From assembly GCA_027577415.1 (NCBI GenBank), contig JANBQS010000614.1:1-14609 (forward strand): a DNA stretch of 14,609 nt, read 5' to 3'. This stretch comes from Coemansia sp. RSA 922. Taxonomy: Eukaryota > Kickxellomycota > Kickxellomycetes > Kickxellales > Kickxellaceae. The stretch's first letter is position 1. Each line of letters opens with the position of its first letter. Shown here in pieces: positions 14,529-14,609 of the stretch. The translations under genes and the position numbers were made by a program. Below the pieces are notes generated by a model. It worked only from the letters and a program-made list of their open reading frames with translations, made no database searches and had not been told where the DNA came from.

Positions 14529-14609
14529 TTTATTGTCCAATTCCTCCCCACTTTTTTTTCTCAAGGTAATGACATAGTCGGGTGCAGAAATGCAATGGCT
14601 TCTTTCCAG

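Larger units (their letters stand above)
13735..14609 (-). repeat. Tandem duplication, unit 2 (runs off the window)
   Basis: Second copy of the unit described at 11990-13145, in the same orientation and without the LTR. It is still homologous at the right edge of the window, so the unit continues beyond it. Divergence in the coding region is high, so the duplication is not recent. Confidence 0.6.

Noticed and set aside
1..14609. CRISPR array, bacterial operons, riboswitches
   Set aside because: The window is eukaryotic; no regularly spaced repeats or bacterial signals were seen.

Overview
The window is nuclear DNA of a eukaryote, most likely a fungus with few introns. Two conserved single-exon eukaryotic genes are present: a METTL25/METTL25B-type methyltransferase at 1311-2765 (-) and the 8-oxoguanine DNA glycosylase OGG1 at 10276-11493 (+). 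There is also an intronless tRNA-Leu(CAG) with a Pol III T-run terminator, fungal-style TATA boxes with pyrimidine-rich leaders, and several short solo LTRs with 5-bp target-site duplications (TSDs). I cannot name the genus from sequence alone; an early-diverging or otherwise intron-poor fungus fits best.

Layout. 1-1310 has no convincing gene. 1311-2765 (-) is the GC-rich methyltransferase. From about 3.8 kb to 9.5 kb the DNA is AT-rich and accessory in character. It holds a short gene cut by a solo LTR nine codons after its start (3957-4536), the tRNA (5336-5416), a second short gene cut by another solo LTR (6008-6687), a third solo LTR between genes (7426-7700), and an inverted, frameshifted paralogue of the second gene (8952-9330, -). 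OGG1 follows. The right end (about 12.0-14.6 kb) is a tandem duplication of a third short gene family (12553-12906 and 13963-14364, both -) with matching promoters. The copy nearer OGG1 has lost its last nine codons to a fourth solo LTR.

Main result. Four solo LTRs (176-275 bp) can be placed to the base by perfect 5-bp TSDs: ACAGA, GCTTG, ACTTT and ATTGT. Three of them lie inside small reading frames. In each of those cases, removing the LTR plus one TSD copy rejoins one uninterrupted frame (132, 139 and 126 codons). The LTRs therefore reveal three short, single-exon gene families (about 126-139 aa) that I do not recognise, two of them present here in two copies. The housekeeping genes look intact, while the short families are being duplicated, inverted, frameshifted and hit by retroelements.

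Limits. All alignments were made by eye and no database was searched. Several stop-bounded stretches read like protein but have no start codon; they are reported only as possible remnants.
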